From Rhizocola hellebori (lineage in GTDB: Bacteria > Actinomycetota > Actinomycetes > Mycobacteriales > Micromonosporaceae): a DNA stretch of 64,000 nt. Below the pieces are notes generated by a model, which made no database searches, was not told the origin of the DNA, and saw only the letters and a program-made list of their open reading frames with translations. The position numbers and the translations under genes are program-made. The stretch is from positions 152,617 through 216,616 of the forward strand of contig NZ_BONY01000004.1 in the NCBI RefSeq assembly GCF_016862955.1, written 5' to 3'. Shown piece after piece: positions 54,237 to 63,785 of the stretch (position 1 is its first letter; the number at the start of each line of letters is the position of its first letter).

Positions 54237-54276
54237 GTTTGCGGGCTCGCCCACGGCCGTCGGCGAGCCCGCAAAC
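54237..54276. terminator. Perfect 15-bp inverted repeat between convergent genes
   Basis: GTTTGCGGGCTCGCC / GGCGAGCCCGCAAAC with a 10-base loop, midway between the HNH gene end and the end of the reverse-strand repeat protein gene. Suited to bidirectional termination. The remainder of 54176-54479 holds no gene. Confidence 0.6.
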
Positions 54277-54479
54277 GGCCCTGCTGCAAATGTCCCGGTC
54301 GAAGGTCGGCGGGCGACCGTTGACGGGCCGGTCCCCGGATGTGCCGGTGGTCAGCCTGGTCGTCGGGTTCGGCGATGATTGGATGCTGCCCCGCCCGCGC
54401 CACTCGATAGCGGCGGGGCCGCCGAGGAATACAGCACAAACAAATATCGACACTGCGCCAGTTAATTGAGACAAGGGGC

Positions 54480-56987
54480 CTAGCCATTGCGGGGATTTTC
54501 GACCTCGGAGGCTCGCAGGATGTAGCGAAGTTGTGCGGCAGCGGTGGGTGTGCCGGCATTGGCTTCGGCTTCAAGTTCATCGACGCGGCCCTGTTCGGCC
54601 AGCAGAAGGGCCAGCCGGAGGGCGGCGGTCCAGTTACCGGCGTCGGCCTGGTTGCGCAGGATGCCTGCAGCTTCATCGACGCGGTCCTGCTCGACGAGCA
54701 GATCTATCAGGGCGAAGGCGGCATGATTGTTGCCGTTGTCAGCAAGGTCGCGAATTTCATCGACGCGGCCTTGATTGGCGAGCAGCCGAACCAGGTCTCC
54801 ATTGGCTATCCAGTCGCCGGCGGCGGCCCGCTCACGCAGGACGTTCAGTCCTTCGTCGATTCGTTTTGCGTTCTTGGCGAGCAGCCGGATCAACTGGTTG
54901 CCCGCTTCCGGGTCGCCGGCGTCGGACAGTTCGCGCAGGATGGCCGCCGCCTCGTCCACGCGGCCGTCTTCTGCGAGCGACCAAATCAGCAGGTCGGCGG
55001 CCTTCCGATCGCCGACGTGCGCCCATTCGCGCAGACTACTTATCGCCTCGTCAACGCGGCCGTGTTCTCTGAGTAGCTGGACTAGCCGCTGCCGGGCTTG
55101 CAGATCTCCACCGCTGGCCCGTTCGCGCAACTCGTCGACGCGATCATGCGCGGCAAGCAGATTCGCCAGCAGGCGGGCGGCATGAGCGTTGCCGTCGTCG
55201 GCCAGGTCGCGCAACTCATCTATGCGACCCATTTGGGCGAGCAAGTCAGCCAGCCGCGCCGCGAATGACTCGGCGTTTGCTCGCTCGCGAAGCATGCTCA
55301 CCCCTTCTTCAAGGCGGTTCTGCTGGGTTAGAACATCCACAAGCCGGTACGCAGCGTTCGAGTCCCCGGCATTGGCCCGCTCGCGCAGCTCGTCTACGCA
55401 ACCCTGGTCGACGAGCAAGTCGACCAGCGCATGGGCGGCGGCCTCATCGCCAGAGTTAGCTCGAGGGCGAAGGATATCCAATGCCTCGTTGATACGTCCC
55501 TGTTCGGCGATTACACGGGCCAGCCTTACCGCCACAGGCCATACACCGGCGTCGGCCGCGGTTTCGCCCCCGGCGTCCGATGCGCTGCGGTAGAAGGCCT
55601 CGGCGTTTTGCGAACGACCCCGGCGTTCCGCAGCATCGGCCAGTCGCAGAGTGTCGTTGGGATGGTGGTGGTCGATGAGTGCCTGCCAAACGACGTCGGG
55701 AAGGTGAACGGTGCGTCGGATGCGGCGGCCGTGCTGATATAGGTAGTCGGCCACGACATATCCCGCGACTGCTCCCATTCCGGCCGGTAATGGATTTAGT
55801 AGGGCGGCGGCGCCATGCACGACGGTGGTGGCGTAGCCGAGTGCGGTGTCGAGCCAGTCAATGGATGCGGTGGCCTGCTCGGCTGCGGTCAGGTAGCCGG
55901 GGCCGGCGGCGGCGAGCAACTGTCGGGATAGCGGGGCTTGGACGCCGACCCGATGGGCATCGAGGGCGGCAGTGATGACCGCCCGGCTATACGGGTCGGG
56001 GGCGTTGTCCCATCGACGGACGAGGGCCGGTCCGGCGGCGAGGACTTGTGTGACGCCACCGTCGGGTGAGTCCAGTGCGATGCGGATGCGCTGGTCGCCA
56101 GCCAGGGATTCGGCGCGGCTCCGCTCGGCCGGGCTGAATTCGGTCGGTACATGTACCACGTAGGCCAGATTGAGTAATTGGCGGTCGTTGCCGTGAGGGT
56201 CTGGCTGACCGAGCACCGGCCGTGTGGTCCGGCTGGTGTACTCGTAGGGCCACAACGTTCCGACGAGCACAAGCCCGGCAGCAATCAGGTCCCGAACTAC
56301 GCTGGCGGCAAGGCCAGTGCCCGTGTCGAGATAGCGCTGCAACTCGTCCAGCCACGCCACCGCGCGCGGAGGAGCTTCGACTGCAAGCCGGCGAATCGCG
56401 TCGGCGTCGGCCGGGTGGACCAGCCACCATTCTGGCATAACGGCGCGAACCGCTTCGACCAGCGCCCTGGTCTTCCCCGCCGAGGAACTCCCGACCAGCA
56501 GAACCAACCCACCGCGTTCGGCGGCCGCAACGATCGCGGCACATAGCTCCGCGTCCAGATCCCGAGGCACATAGGGCGGCAGTTCACCGTCCGCCCCGTC
56601 GACGTGGATCGCGGCGTGGACACCAAGCAGCCGGGGTCGAGCCTCCCGCACCCGCACCCCGCCTGCCGGGCGGCGTAAATGGCTGGTGGCCACCCGCTCC
56701 CACGCCGCCAGCCATGGTTTCCGCGCCTTGTCGCCCAGGCCACACGCGGCTAGGTACCTCTCCACCGTCTCCCGTGTAGGGACGGATTTGGCGTGCAGCA
56801 TGTTGCTCAGCGTGGATGGCGGTAGAGCGCGCGTACCCTTACCGCGGTTTGGGTTGATTACCTTGTCGAGAGCGGCGTAAGACATCGAGCCTCGCAGCCA
56901 CTGGAACGCACTGGCAAGCTCGGACAGGGTGTGCACGCCCGCGGGATCGACGTCGCCCACGTTGACAACGACCGGGTCCCTGCTCAC
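54480..56987 (-). CDS. HTH / P-loop NTPase with long TPR-like repeats (STAND-like, possible defence protein)
   Basis: GTG at 56987 with AGGAGG seven bases upstream; 835 residues. An N-terminal HTH (about 15-95, RALPPSTLSNMLHAKSVPTR) is followed by a P-loop NTPase: Walker A VGSSSAGKTR (Lys at about 172) and a Walker-B-like AWLDELQRYL. From about 470 to the end, 12 or more repeats of about 30 residues follow, each with a variant of LLAEQGRVDEAIxxLRERA. HTH-NTPase-repeat proteins are common in actinobacteria as regulators or STAND-type sensors in which repeats sense a trigger. Next to an HNH nuclease, a defence role is plausible but unproven. The stop is at 54480. Confidence 0.72.
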   Translation of the reverse strand: MSRDPVVVNVGDVDPAGVHTLSELASAFQWLRGSMSYAALDKVINPNRGKGTRALPPSTLSNMLHAKSVPTRETVERYLAACGLGDKARKPWLAAWERVATSHLRRPAGGVRVREARPRLLGVHAAIHVDGADGELPPYVPRDLDAELCAAIVAAAERGGLVLLVGSSSAGKTRALVEAVRAVMPEWWLVHPADADAIRRLAVEAPPRAVAWLDELQRYLDTGTGLAASVVRDLIAAGLVLVGTLWPYEYTSRTTRPVLGQPDPHGNDRQLLNLAYVVHVPTEFSPAERSRAESLAGDQRIRIALDSPDGGVTQVLAAGPALVRRWDNAPDPYSRAVITAALDAHRVGVQAPLSRQLLAAAGPGYLTAAEQATASIDWLDTALGYATTVVHGAAALLNPLPAGMGAVAGYVVADYLYQHGRRIRRTVHLPDVVWQALIDHHHPNDTLRLADAAERRGRSQNAEAFYRSASDAGGETAADAGVWPVAVRLARVIAEQGRINEALDILRPRANSGDEAAAHALVDLLVDQGCVDELRERANAGDSNAAYRLVDVLTQQNRLEEGVSMLRERANAESFAARLADLLAQMGRIDELRDLADDGNAHAARLLANLLAAHDRVDELRERASGGDLQARQRLVQLLREHGRVDEAISSLREWAHVGDRKAADLLIWSLAEDGRVDEAAAILRELSDAGDPEAGNQLIRLLAKNAKRIDEGLNVLRERAAAGDWIANGDLVRLLANQGRVDEIRDLADNGNNHAAFALIDLLVEQDRVDEAAGILRNQADAGNWTAALRLALLLAEQGRVDELEAEANAGTPTAAAQLRYILRASEVENPRNG

Positions 56988-57212
56988 CGCCCGACCTCCT
57001 ATCTGTTCGGTGGCCCTCGCTGAACACCATCCAACCCAGCGTAGAGGGCTACGAATCTGCGTCAGCACTCCTGGTCACTCATTCGAATGCCTCCAATCGC
57101 GTTCGGCGTTCTCCCAAGCCGATGCCGTATAGGCGGACCAAGGGATTTCCTCGAAGGTGTTCTAGGGAGAACCGGCCGGCTCCTCCCACCACACCCGCGA
57201 CGGGAGCACGCC

Positions 57213-57338
57213 ATGACACAACAGCTGACGGAGAAGACCTGGCGACGAAAGGTCACCCTCGCTGCTATCACCGGTCTCATCTCCGGCGCAGCCCGAGCCA
57301 TCACCGCCAAGATTCTGGATCACCTGACGTCCCACTGA
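57213..57338 (+). CDS. Small basic amphipathic peptide
   Basis: ATG with GGGAG eight bases upstream; 41 residues (TEKTWRRKVTLAAITGLISG, then AARAITAKILDHL). Composition and ribosome-binding site look genuine. It is divergent from the repeat-protein gene. It could be a toxin-like or regulatory peptide. Confidence 0.4.
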   Translation: MTQQLTEKTWRRKVTLAAITGLISGAARAITAKILDHLTSH

Positions 57339-57532
57339 CAAACGACCAATATGCAACTTGTTCTAGCATCAGCACCGGGAATACGGCATATCGTAATATT
57401 GCACGCGCACCAACCAACTAGGCGCCTACTAGACTGGAATTGCTTGCAGTGCAACAGATCATGTTTCGAGGGATCGGTTGGCGTTCGAGCCTGTCGCGTT
57501 TGCCGTAACGATGTTGCATCAGGCGCGGGTGC

Positions 57533-57712
57533 ACGATGGCCGCCCACCCGCTGGCCGTTGTCCTACGACGAAGTGCAGCCGTTGTTCGATATGGTCGATC
57601 AACGCGTGGCCGATGGCGGCGCGTCCAAACGCAAGGGCGCGCCGTCCGCGACCCGTGACGCCGCGGTCCTCAAGACCGTCTACGCGTTCGGGCTGGCCTG
57701 CTTGACCGCTTC
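57533..57712 (+). pseudogene. Tyrosine recombinase remnant
   Basis: Reads WPLSYDEVQPLFDMVDQRVA, then ASKRKGAPSATRDAAVLKTV and YAFGL, the N-terminal part of a site-specific recombinase catalytic domain. The arginine of the next helix and everything after it are lost. It is the third recombinase remnant in the window. Confidence 0.55.
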
Positions 57713-57917
57713 CCCAGATTCCTCGAAACCGTCACCACGCTGGAGATGTGTAGAACCTGGTCAACGTTTTGGATGGCTATGATTCACTACCGGTACGGTG
57801 CCTCGTGCCGAGCAGGCGCGCGACGAGTGTTCCGCCGCATCCTCTATAAGGTCGGTGAGATAGCGATACGACCGTGAGAGTTGTAACAGCAGCGCCCCTA
57901 GCAAGGAGGTGTGTCGC

Positions 57918-58268
57918 ATGTATCCAGAGATGTTCGGTGATGTCGATGTGTTGATCACTGCGGCACTATTCGGCATTGCGCTTTGGGTTGGCATTGGCGC
58001 AATCTTCCTTGGGAAAGGCATGGCAGATAGCACGAAGAGTGTCTTAGCCACACTTGAAGAGATGAGGCGAAAGTCAGCGGCAGCACTCGAAGCACCCGCT
58101 CTTGTCGACACCGGAGAAGTGCTCAGACAGATCATGGTGGACGTCAATCGACTTCGGCGCCAGGCTACATCGAGTACAAGGCGTACGTTTTGGGCTGGAC
58201 TCTTGCTTGGGCTGCCGATCGGAGTATTGGTCAATTGGCTGTCGTCGCTACTGGGCATAGGCGGATAA
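57918..58268 (+). CDS. Two-helix membrane protein sharing its C-terminal tail with the next gene
   Basis: ATG with AGGAGG nine bases upstream; 116 residues. An N-terminal helix (LITAALFGIALWVGIGAIFL), a charged linker (TKSVLATLEEMRRKSAAALE) and a C-terminal anchor RRTFWAGLLLGLPIGVLVNW ending LSSLLGIGG. The last 40 residues are close to those of the DUF262 protein downstream, so the anchor is a mobile or duplicated module. GC content is lower than its surroundings. Function unknown; it may be a membrane partner. Confidence 0.6.
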   Translation: MYPEMFGDVDVLITAALFGIALWVGIGAIFLGKGMADSTKSVLATLEEMRRKSAAALEAPALVDTGEVLRQIMVDVNRLRRQATSSTRRTFWAGLLLGLPIGVLVNWLSSLLGIGG

Positions 58269-58591
58269 CTCACGTTCCGACTGCGGGAGTCGCGTGCGAA
58301 GAGAGTTGGTTATGTTCGGATGACGAGAGTCGGTCACTCAGTGGCGTCTTGATGTACCGGCCCGACACCTCTGCTGGTCCTCGTCATGTTGGCGGGGTTC
58401 TGCCGACGGGTGGTGAACTGGTCGCGCTCCCTCTCGGGGGATTGCGGCTAGCGACGTGCGTCTACGCTTGAGTGTATCCGAGCCTAACAATGTGAAGCCC
58501 GGTGCAGAGCGCGCCACAGCGACCAGGTTAGGCAAATAGGGGGCGAGAAGGCAATTTCAGCGGCCGCGATCGAGTCGAAAGTGGAGTGAGG

Positions 58592-59200
58592 ATGGGCCTT
58601 GAGGAGCAAGTCGCTTCACGCGCAAGAGAAATCCATTCCGATGGCTTCGCAATGTCGATTGGCTCGGTAATCTCACTTTATCGCGATGGGGGAGTTGACA
58701 TTCACTCCGAGTTTCAGCGTGTTCCCTGGACGGATGATCAAAGATCACGGTTTATCGAATCGATCCTTCTTGGATTGCCGATTCCCCCAGTTATCGTTTC
58801 CCAACGTCCAGATGGCGTTTGGGACGTCATCGACGGAGCAAGGCGGCTATCGACTATCTTTCAGTTTGTCGGCATTTATCGAGATAGAACAGGCAACCTA
58901 GCGACGCCTACAACACTGCGGAAGACCGAGTATCTTCCTGCATTGGATGGATATAGGTGGGAGGTTATGTCGACGGATGGCCTGGTGTTTAGCGAAAGAA
59001 TGCGTCGCGATTTCGAGGCCGCAAAGCTCCACTTCCGTATTACAAGTGTGACGCTGCAGCAGATAGCGTTCGATCTCAATGGTCTGCGACACCAAGCTAG
59101 CGCTGGGTCGAAACGTACATTCTGGGCTGGGCTTGTTCTGGGGATTCCTCTCGGCTTGCTGGTGAATTGGTTGTCGTCACTATTTGGGATTGGGGTTTAG
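58592..59200 (+). CDS. Truncated DUF262 (GmrS-like) domain fused to a membrane tail
   Basis: 202 residues from ATG 58592 (a GTG at 58586 is possible). Residues about 20-110 carry the DUF262 pattern: EFQRVPWTDDQRSRFIESIL, LGLPIPPVIVSQRPDGVW, then DVIDGARRLSTIFQFVG. The family motif DGQQR is altered to DGARR here. DUF262 is the N-terminal nucleotide-sensing or nuclease part of GmrSD-type anti-phage restriction proteins. The C-terminal half and the DUF1524 nuclease domain are missing; instead, a membrane anchor KRTFWAGLVLGIPLGLLVNW (LSSLFGIGV) closes the protein. Low GC content supports transfer. Active function is uncertain. Confidence 0.65.
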   Translation: MGLEEQVASRAREIHSDGFAMSIGSVISLYRDGGVDIHSEFQRVPWTDDQRSRFIESILLGLPIPPVIVSQRPDGVWDVIDGARRLSTIFQFVGIYRDRTGNLATPTTLRKTEYLPALDGYRWEVMSTDGLVFSERMRRDFEAAKLHFRITSVTLQQIAFDLNGLRHQASAGSKRTFWAGLVLGIPLGLLVNWLSSLFGIGV

Positions 59201-59549
59201 CGTTAACCGTTCGGGATCAGCAGTTGACCGAGAATGCGGGCATCCGATGCAACGTTGAGATACCCGGTGGTGACGCTTAGCTTCGATGCTGCCGGCCACC
59301 TCGCTGAGGTAGCCCGTAAAGCGCGCGCGTTGCACTGAATGCAACATCAAGCTGGTCGACCTCTCGAAATGGCTCGCCTCGTTATGCCCGACGGAGTGTC
59401 GTGTCTCGACCCGTGGACGCCATTGTTTGAGGCGATGTGAGGCGATGTAAGGCGTCCGAAGCCGGGGCACGTGTCTTGGTAGAGACCAACCTCAACACTG
59501 TCGGCTTTTCGGCAATTTCTCGATTGCTCTGGGTTCGTACGCTGTAGCG
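59201..59549. other. No recognisable gene
   Basis: 349 bases. A 96-codon reverse frame (RARFTGYLSEVAGSIEAKRH) is open but has no ribosome-binding site or family. Possibly remnant sequence. Confidence 0.35.
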
Positions 59550-59954
59550 ATGAAGATTGATGCCGACCAGGTCGGCCTTCTTGGGGGCGCGGCGATTGCC
59601 GGGGTGATCGCGATCAGCGCATCTGATGGGCCTTACGAGCCATTTGAGACAGTGATCGGTATCGTGCTTGCGGTGCTGGTGGCCGCAGGTTTCAGGCCAA
59701 GGTATGCAAAGAGCCCGCGGGAGCAGTTCTTCAACTCCGTGCCACCAGCGATGGTGGGAGGGCTGCTTGCCGCCTTGATCGTCGCTTTTCCTTTTCAGCA
59801 GTGGATTTACCCCCGCAAGCCTAACCCCGATCCTGCTGAACTCATTGTCCTCTCGTGGTGGCTGGCAGCTGTCTGGCTTGTGGTCACGGCAGCCTTGGCC
59901 AAACGGCTCGCTTCCAAAGCGGCTCGGGCGAGCGGACGGTCGCCGACTGCCTAG
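59550..59954 (+). CDS. Small polytopic membrane protein
   Basis: 134 residues with about four predicted helices: GLLGGAAIAGVIAISAS, ETVIGIVLAVLVAAGF, MVGGLLAALIVAFPFQQWIY and LIVLSWWLAAVWLVVTAALA, ending in a basic tail. ATG at 59550 with a weak ribosome-binding site, perhaps leaderless. No family recognised. It is convergent with the 61126 gene. Confidence 0.5.
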   Translation: MKIDADQVGLLGGAAIAGVIAISASDGPYEPFETVIGIVLAVLVAAGFRPRYAKSPREQFFNSVPPAMVGGLLAALIVAFPFQQWIYPRKPNPDPAELIVLSWWLAAVWLVVTAALAKRLASKAARASGRSPTA

Positions 59955-59968
59955 GTACCTAAGCCCTA

Positions 59969-61126
59969 TTACGTAGCTCTGGATGGTGGGTCAGAAACAT
60001 CAGAAGCTGACGCTATGCCGAGGTGGGCAGGCCGGGGTTGTCTGCTGGCCAGTTGGGTGACGACCGCATCCGGGCGGGTCAAAGCGACTGCGCTTGCCGC
60101 GAAGAAGTCGGCGAATTGCGAGGCGGTCTGCCCAGACCGCCATTTGATCGCGCTGTTGAAGTTGTCAGCGATCCTGGGCGAGATGCCGGTGAGGTACTGC
60201 TGGTTGAGCGCGGCGGTGACCTCGCTGTGCAACTCTCGAACGCTCTGGCCGTGGGCGGCGCTCGCGGCCGCGATGCCGTCGGGGCCGGGGTCGCCGCGCA
60301 ACTGCATCAGACGGAGTTCGGACGGCCTTATCGCAGACGTGTCGGGCTTACAGGTGCGCAGCGCGTCAAGCTGATGCTGAACCCGGTTCAGCATCTCGAC
60401 CAGCGGCGCGTTGTGTGCCGGAGTGAGGCCGCTGATAGGGAGGCCGAGGGTCTGGACCCATGCGATGGTTTCCGGCAGGACCGCCAGGGAGATCGATCCC
60501 ATGGATTCGTAGACGTTGACGTAGCGCACGGCGTCGAGTCCCTCCGCCCTGAGATCCATCGTGGTCATTTGGGACACGGGCTCGTGGTTCTCATCGCGGT
60601 AGCCGGTGTTGACTCGATCCGGACTGATTTGGAGCGCGACCCGATGCAGATAGAACGCCGTCGGGTCGTCACGTTGGTTGCGAATACGCCTCAGCATGTT
60701 CTCGATCGCCGCCCCGTACGTCCCGACATGAAGTGCCTTGTTGAGCTCGTTGTTGACGAGGCGCTCAATGTGGTCGGCCGGCAGATGGAAGAGGTGGGCG
60801 TTGGCGGCCAGTTCAGTTCGGCGTGTCACCGCGTCCACCGCCAATGGCCAATCGGCCAAGGTACTGGTGTGATACCAGGCGAAGGTATTGATCCGTGTGT
60901 TGTCGAGCGCAGGATCGTGCTCGTCGCGTAGCGCCGCGACCGCGCGGCCGAAATGGATCGATCGCGGACAGTGTTCACATGGCATGTGTGCTTCGTCCTT
61001 TTCGGCGTAGTAATCCTCCGCCGACAGAGACGACACGGCGCCGCACTCGCATCTCATCCGATAGCCGTAGCCGAAATCGCTAACCCTGTCCTCCAGGGCA
61101 GGCATGACGATGGTGTTCTTGTTCAT
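59969..61126 (-). CDS. Hypothetical protein with zinc-ribbon-like N-terminus
   Basis: 385 residues. Near the N-terminus there is a C-x-C (RMRCECGAVSSL) followed 22 residues later by C-x2-C (MPCEHCPRSIHF), a plausible zinc site. The rest is soluble and helical (FHLPADHIERLVNNELNKAL, later HQLDALRTCKPDTSAIRPSE). No catalytic motif is recognised. It lies in the right-hand cargo region, divergent from the 61350 gene. Function unknown. Confidence 0.55.
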   Translation of the reverse strand: MNKNTIVMPALEDRVSDFGYGYRMRCECGAVSSLSAEDYYAEKDEAHMPCEHCPRSIHFGRAVAALRDEHDPALDNTRINTFAWYHTSTLADWPLAVDAVTRRTELAANAHLFHLPADHIERLVNNELNKALHVGTYGAAIENMLRRIRNQRDDPTAFYLHRVALQISPDRVNTGYRDENHEPVSQMTTMDLRAEGLDAVRYVNVYESMGSISLAVLPETIAWVQTLGLPISGLTPAHNAPLVEMLNRVQHQLDALRTCKPDTSAIRPSELRLMQLRGDPGPDGIAAASAAHGQSVRELHSEVTAALNQQYLTGISPRIADNFNSAIKWRSGQTASQFADFFAASAVALTRPDAVVTQLASRQPRPAHLGIASASDVSDPPSRAT

Positions 61127-61349
61127 GCCGCGAGGCTATCTGCGACATCCGACAGACCGAGACAACCGCGATCAGCACAGGCGTGCAGTGTGGCGCCGCG
61201 CTCAACCTGTCAGCAGTCTCGCGCGCCCCGGTCGAAGAGGACTGCCGCCGGTTACATCAAGAGCGCCGAGCAGCCGTTACCGCCCGCTATTCTGCGCAGC
61301 CAGCCGGCGCCTGAAGCCTCTACAGCTCTAGCACCGATACGCTTCGATC

Positions 61350-62477
61350 ATGCGCCCGGTCCGGCCCGACTACTCGTGGTTACCCGAACATCAGCATCAT
61401 GTGGCTTTCACGCTGGCCCACGCCGACGAACTGATTTACCGCGTCGCCCAGGGGCTCATTGATTACCTGCGACCCGGCCCTCTGGAGCTGGAAAGCATCC
61501 CGGACGGACTGCTCTGCCATGTCAGGGTCGCGCGAGTCGCACCGCTTCCGCCATCGATTCCGCGGCTCACCGCCGATGCGTTGACACAGTTACGCGCCGC
61601 CATCGAACATACCCTATTTGCCGAGGTGGAACATCAGATCGGCCGGAAGCTCAACACGAGCGAAGCCCGCCGCATCGAGATGCCAGCAAGCACAAGTAGC
61701 GACGGATTCTCGGACTGGTTACGGCAGCGACGTCGCCCCGACCTTCCGCCCATGGTCGATGGGGCGCCGCTGATCGCTCGACTGCGTGATCTTCAGCCGT
61801 ACAACCGCCGTGACGCGGACAACCATCCCCTACGCGTGCTTGCTGAACACACCAACCTCGCCAAGCACCGCACGCCAGCTGTCGCCGCCACCTTCGTTGC
61901 CAAGGTCATTCCCGACGTCGAAGCACCAGATATCTCCATCAGCGCCAGCTCCGACCAGCCGGCCCTCGCGGGAGACACGTTGGCCACAGGCCCACTCCGC
62001 AAGCGAATACCGCTATCGATCTGGCCGATGGTATCTATCCAACGACCACACACCGAAACCTGGCATGTGCTCATCAAAGAACTCGGCTACCTCGAGGATT
62101 GGGTACGCACCACCGCAATTCCAATCCTGGTGACCGGCACACGTGACCACTCCCCGCTGCCACCGCAAATCGATGTCAACATCGGATATCAGAACCTTAA
62201 GCAAGCGTTGTCCGCGGCGGGCTTCACGCCAGCTGAGAAGCGATCCGAGCGGAAGATGCTCGCATCTATCGCGCGAGACGGCATGGTCGAAACTCTCGCC
62301 CTGCACCCAGACGCCCCGCCCGCCGCCGTCATCAAGACATGGGCCGAAGCAATGAATGATGACCAGATACTGCAGCGGCACGAAAGCCTTGCAAGGCTGG
62401 GAAGCCCAGACAAACTTCGACAGCTACACACAGTGATGCTCAATCTTCTTGAAGAAGTAAGACAGCATGACGAGTAG
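61350..62477 (+). CDS. Hypothetical protein, possibly HEPN-like
   Basis: 375 residues, soluble. The ATG has no clear ribosome-binding site and may start a leaderless message. An AFTLAHADELIYRVAQGLID helix and TADALTQLRAAIEHTLFAEV are followed by LQPYNRRDADNHPLRVLAEH (then TNLAKHRTP), a combination seen in actinobacterial HEPN-like or abortive-infection-related proteins. I cannot confirm the R-x4-6-H nuclease motif. The C-terminal half is unrecognised. Confidence 0.5.
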   Translation: MRPVRPDYSWLPEHQHHVAFTLAHADELIYRVAQGLIDYLRPGPLELESIPDGLLCHVRVARVAPLPPSIPRLTADALTQLRAAIEHTLFAEVEHQIGRKLNTSEARRIEMPASTSSDGFSDWLRQRRRPDLPPMVDGAPLIARLRDLQPYNRRDADNHPLRVLAEHTNLAKHRTPAVAATFVAKVIPDVEAPDISISASSDQPALAGDTLATGPLRKRIPLSIWPMVSIQRPHTETWHVLIKELGYLEDWVRTTAIPILVTGTRDHSPLPPQIDVNIGYQNLKQALSAAGFTPAEKRSERKMLASIARDGMVETLALHPDAPPAAVIKTWAEAMNDDQILQRHESLARLGSPDKLRQLHTVMLNLLEEVRQHDE

Positions 62478-62641
62478 CCCCCCACCACTGAGATCGGGTA
62501 CAGGAGGGTCACTGCGACCGGTGAGAACCCTCCGCCACGGCACCCACTCGCATCGAAGACGTCCTTTCACGCCTCAGGCTTTCCGAAACAAGCACAACTT
62601 GCGGCCACCCGCGCTGAGCAAGAGATCTACGCTCCTGACCA

Positions 62642-63736
62642 ATGGCAGGCCGAGCGCCTATGTGTCGCAGAACCACGGTCTCCCGGCCTCGTGCAGCCAA
62701 AAGTCCTGATCACCTGTTACTGGTTTCGGTCGCTCCACCTGTCACCCAGGAGGATGAAACTCAGGATGCAGGCGAAACGCGATGGGCCGTCGATCGTTCA
62801 CCCCGCGTGATAGGGGAGGGATCCGATCGTAAAGGTGCACCTCAGACGCGTGCTAGGCTGCCCACCGCCGACGATGACGCCGCGCCGTTTCGATTGAAGC
62901 TGCGCGACGCTAAAGCGAGATGGCCGCAATGGCAAGCATTCCAAGACCAGCGCCGGGAGCAGGGACGCAAGGCGGCCATGGACAAGTATGGCAACTCGGT
63001 CCTGGCCAGCTTTCTGCTTGACGTGCATGTGCCGAATTTGCCGCCGCCGACCCAGGTGGTCGCATACGCGCTGGAGCTGGAATGCAGCCACGAGGAATTC
63101 TGGCTCGTGAAGAAGGACGATGCACCTAGGTCGCCGCCACAACGGACCCGATGTCCCATCGTCTGGAAGTGCCGACTTAGCAGCGGCAGGTCCGCCGTTC
63201 GGTATCTGACCCCAAGCGAGCCAGAACCAAAATATGCGGGCATGGCGGCGACCAGATGGCATGTCGAGCTGGATTGCGGGCACGACAAACCGATGCTGTG
63301 CCACGAGTCAGAGAGTCTCGCAACCGGGGAACCGACTAAGTGCCTGACCTGCCAGCCGGAGGCTATGGGGTTTGATGTGCGCATCACGGCCGTCGGTCGA
63401 CGCTTGCCGGATCAGATGGTGCAGAACTGGACCGTGGAGCTTAACTGCGGCCACACCGGCATCGACCATTTCATCCCAGTGGAGAACGCCGACGATCCGG
63501 CCGCCTACCGAGCAGCGCGCCCGCGCGCGAACGGCATGTCCTGCCTCCGGGAAGAATGTGATCAGCGGCAAGTCCGGGGCGTGCGGCGCCTAGGACTGAT
63601 CGGGAAGGTCGGTGTGCCGAAGACCCCACCGCCTGCCCCGCTGGATCCGGTCATTTCGACGGCCAACGACGTCCGGCGACGACTTTCCAAGGCCCAACGG
63701 GAGGAACTCATCCGTTTACTCGAAGGTGAGCGATGA
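62642..63736 (+). CDS. Cys/His-rich repeat protein of unknown function
   Basis: 364 residues in the full frame; the start is uncertain and the first 80 residues look non-native. Three similar blocks follow: LELECSHEEFWLV, HVELDCGHDKPMLC and TVELNCGHTGIDHF, each with a C-G/S-H-type pair. EPTKCLTCQPEAMG and MSCLREECDQR are possible zinc ligands. The C-terminus is helical (NDVRRRLSKAQREELIRLLE). Repeated Cys-His units suggest a structural zinc protein. Confidence 0.5.
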   Translation: MAGRAPMCRRTTVSRPRAAKSPDHLLLVSVAPPVTQEDETQDAGETRWAVDRSPRVIGEGSDRKGAPQTRARLPTADDDAAPFRLKLRDAKARWPQWQAFQDQRREQGRKAAMDKYGNSVLASFLLDVHVPNLPPPTQVVAYALELECSHEEFWLVKKDDAPRSPPQRTRCPIVWKCRLSSGRSAVRYLTPSEPEPKYAGMAATRWHVELDCGHDKPMLCHESESLATGEPTKCLTCQPEAMGFDVRITAVGRRLPDQMVQNWTVELNCGHTGIDHFIPVENADDPAAYRAARPRANGMSCLREECDQRQVRGVRRLGLIGKVGVPKTPPPAPLDPVISTANDVRRRLSKAQREELIRLLEGER

Positions 63737-63785
63737 CGTCCGCAGCACGTCGGCCGGTCGTCGTACGACGCGCTGGAGAACTCGA

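Noticed and set aside
59180..59470. Reverse-strand 96-codon frame as a transposase
   Set aside because: No DDE or other catalytic motif, no ribosome-binding site, and it overlaps the end of the DUF262 gene.
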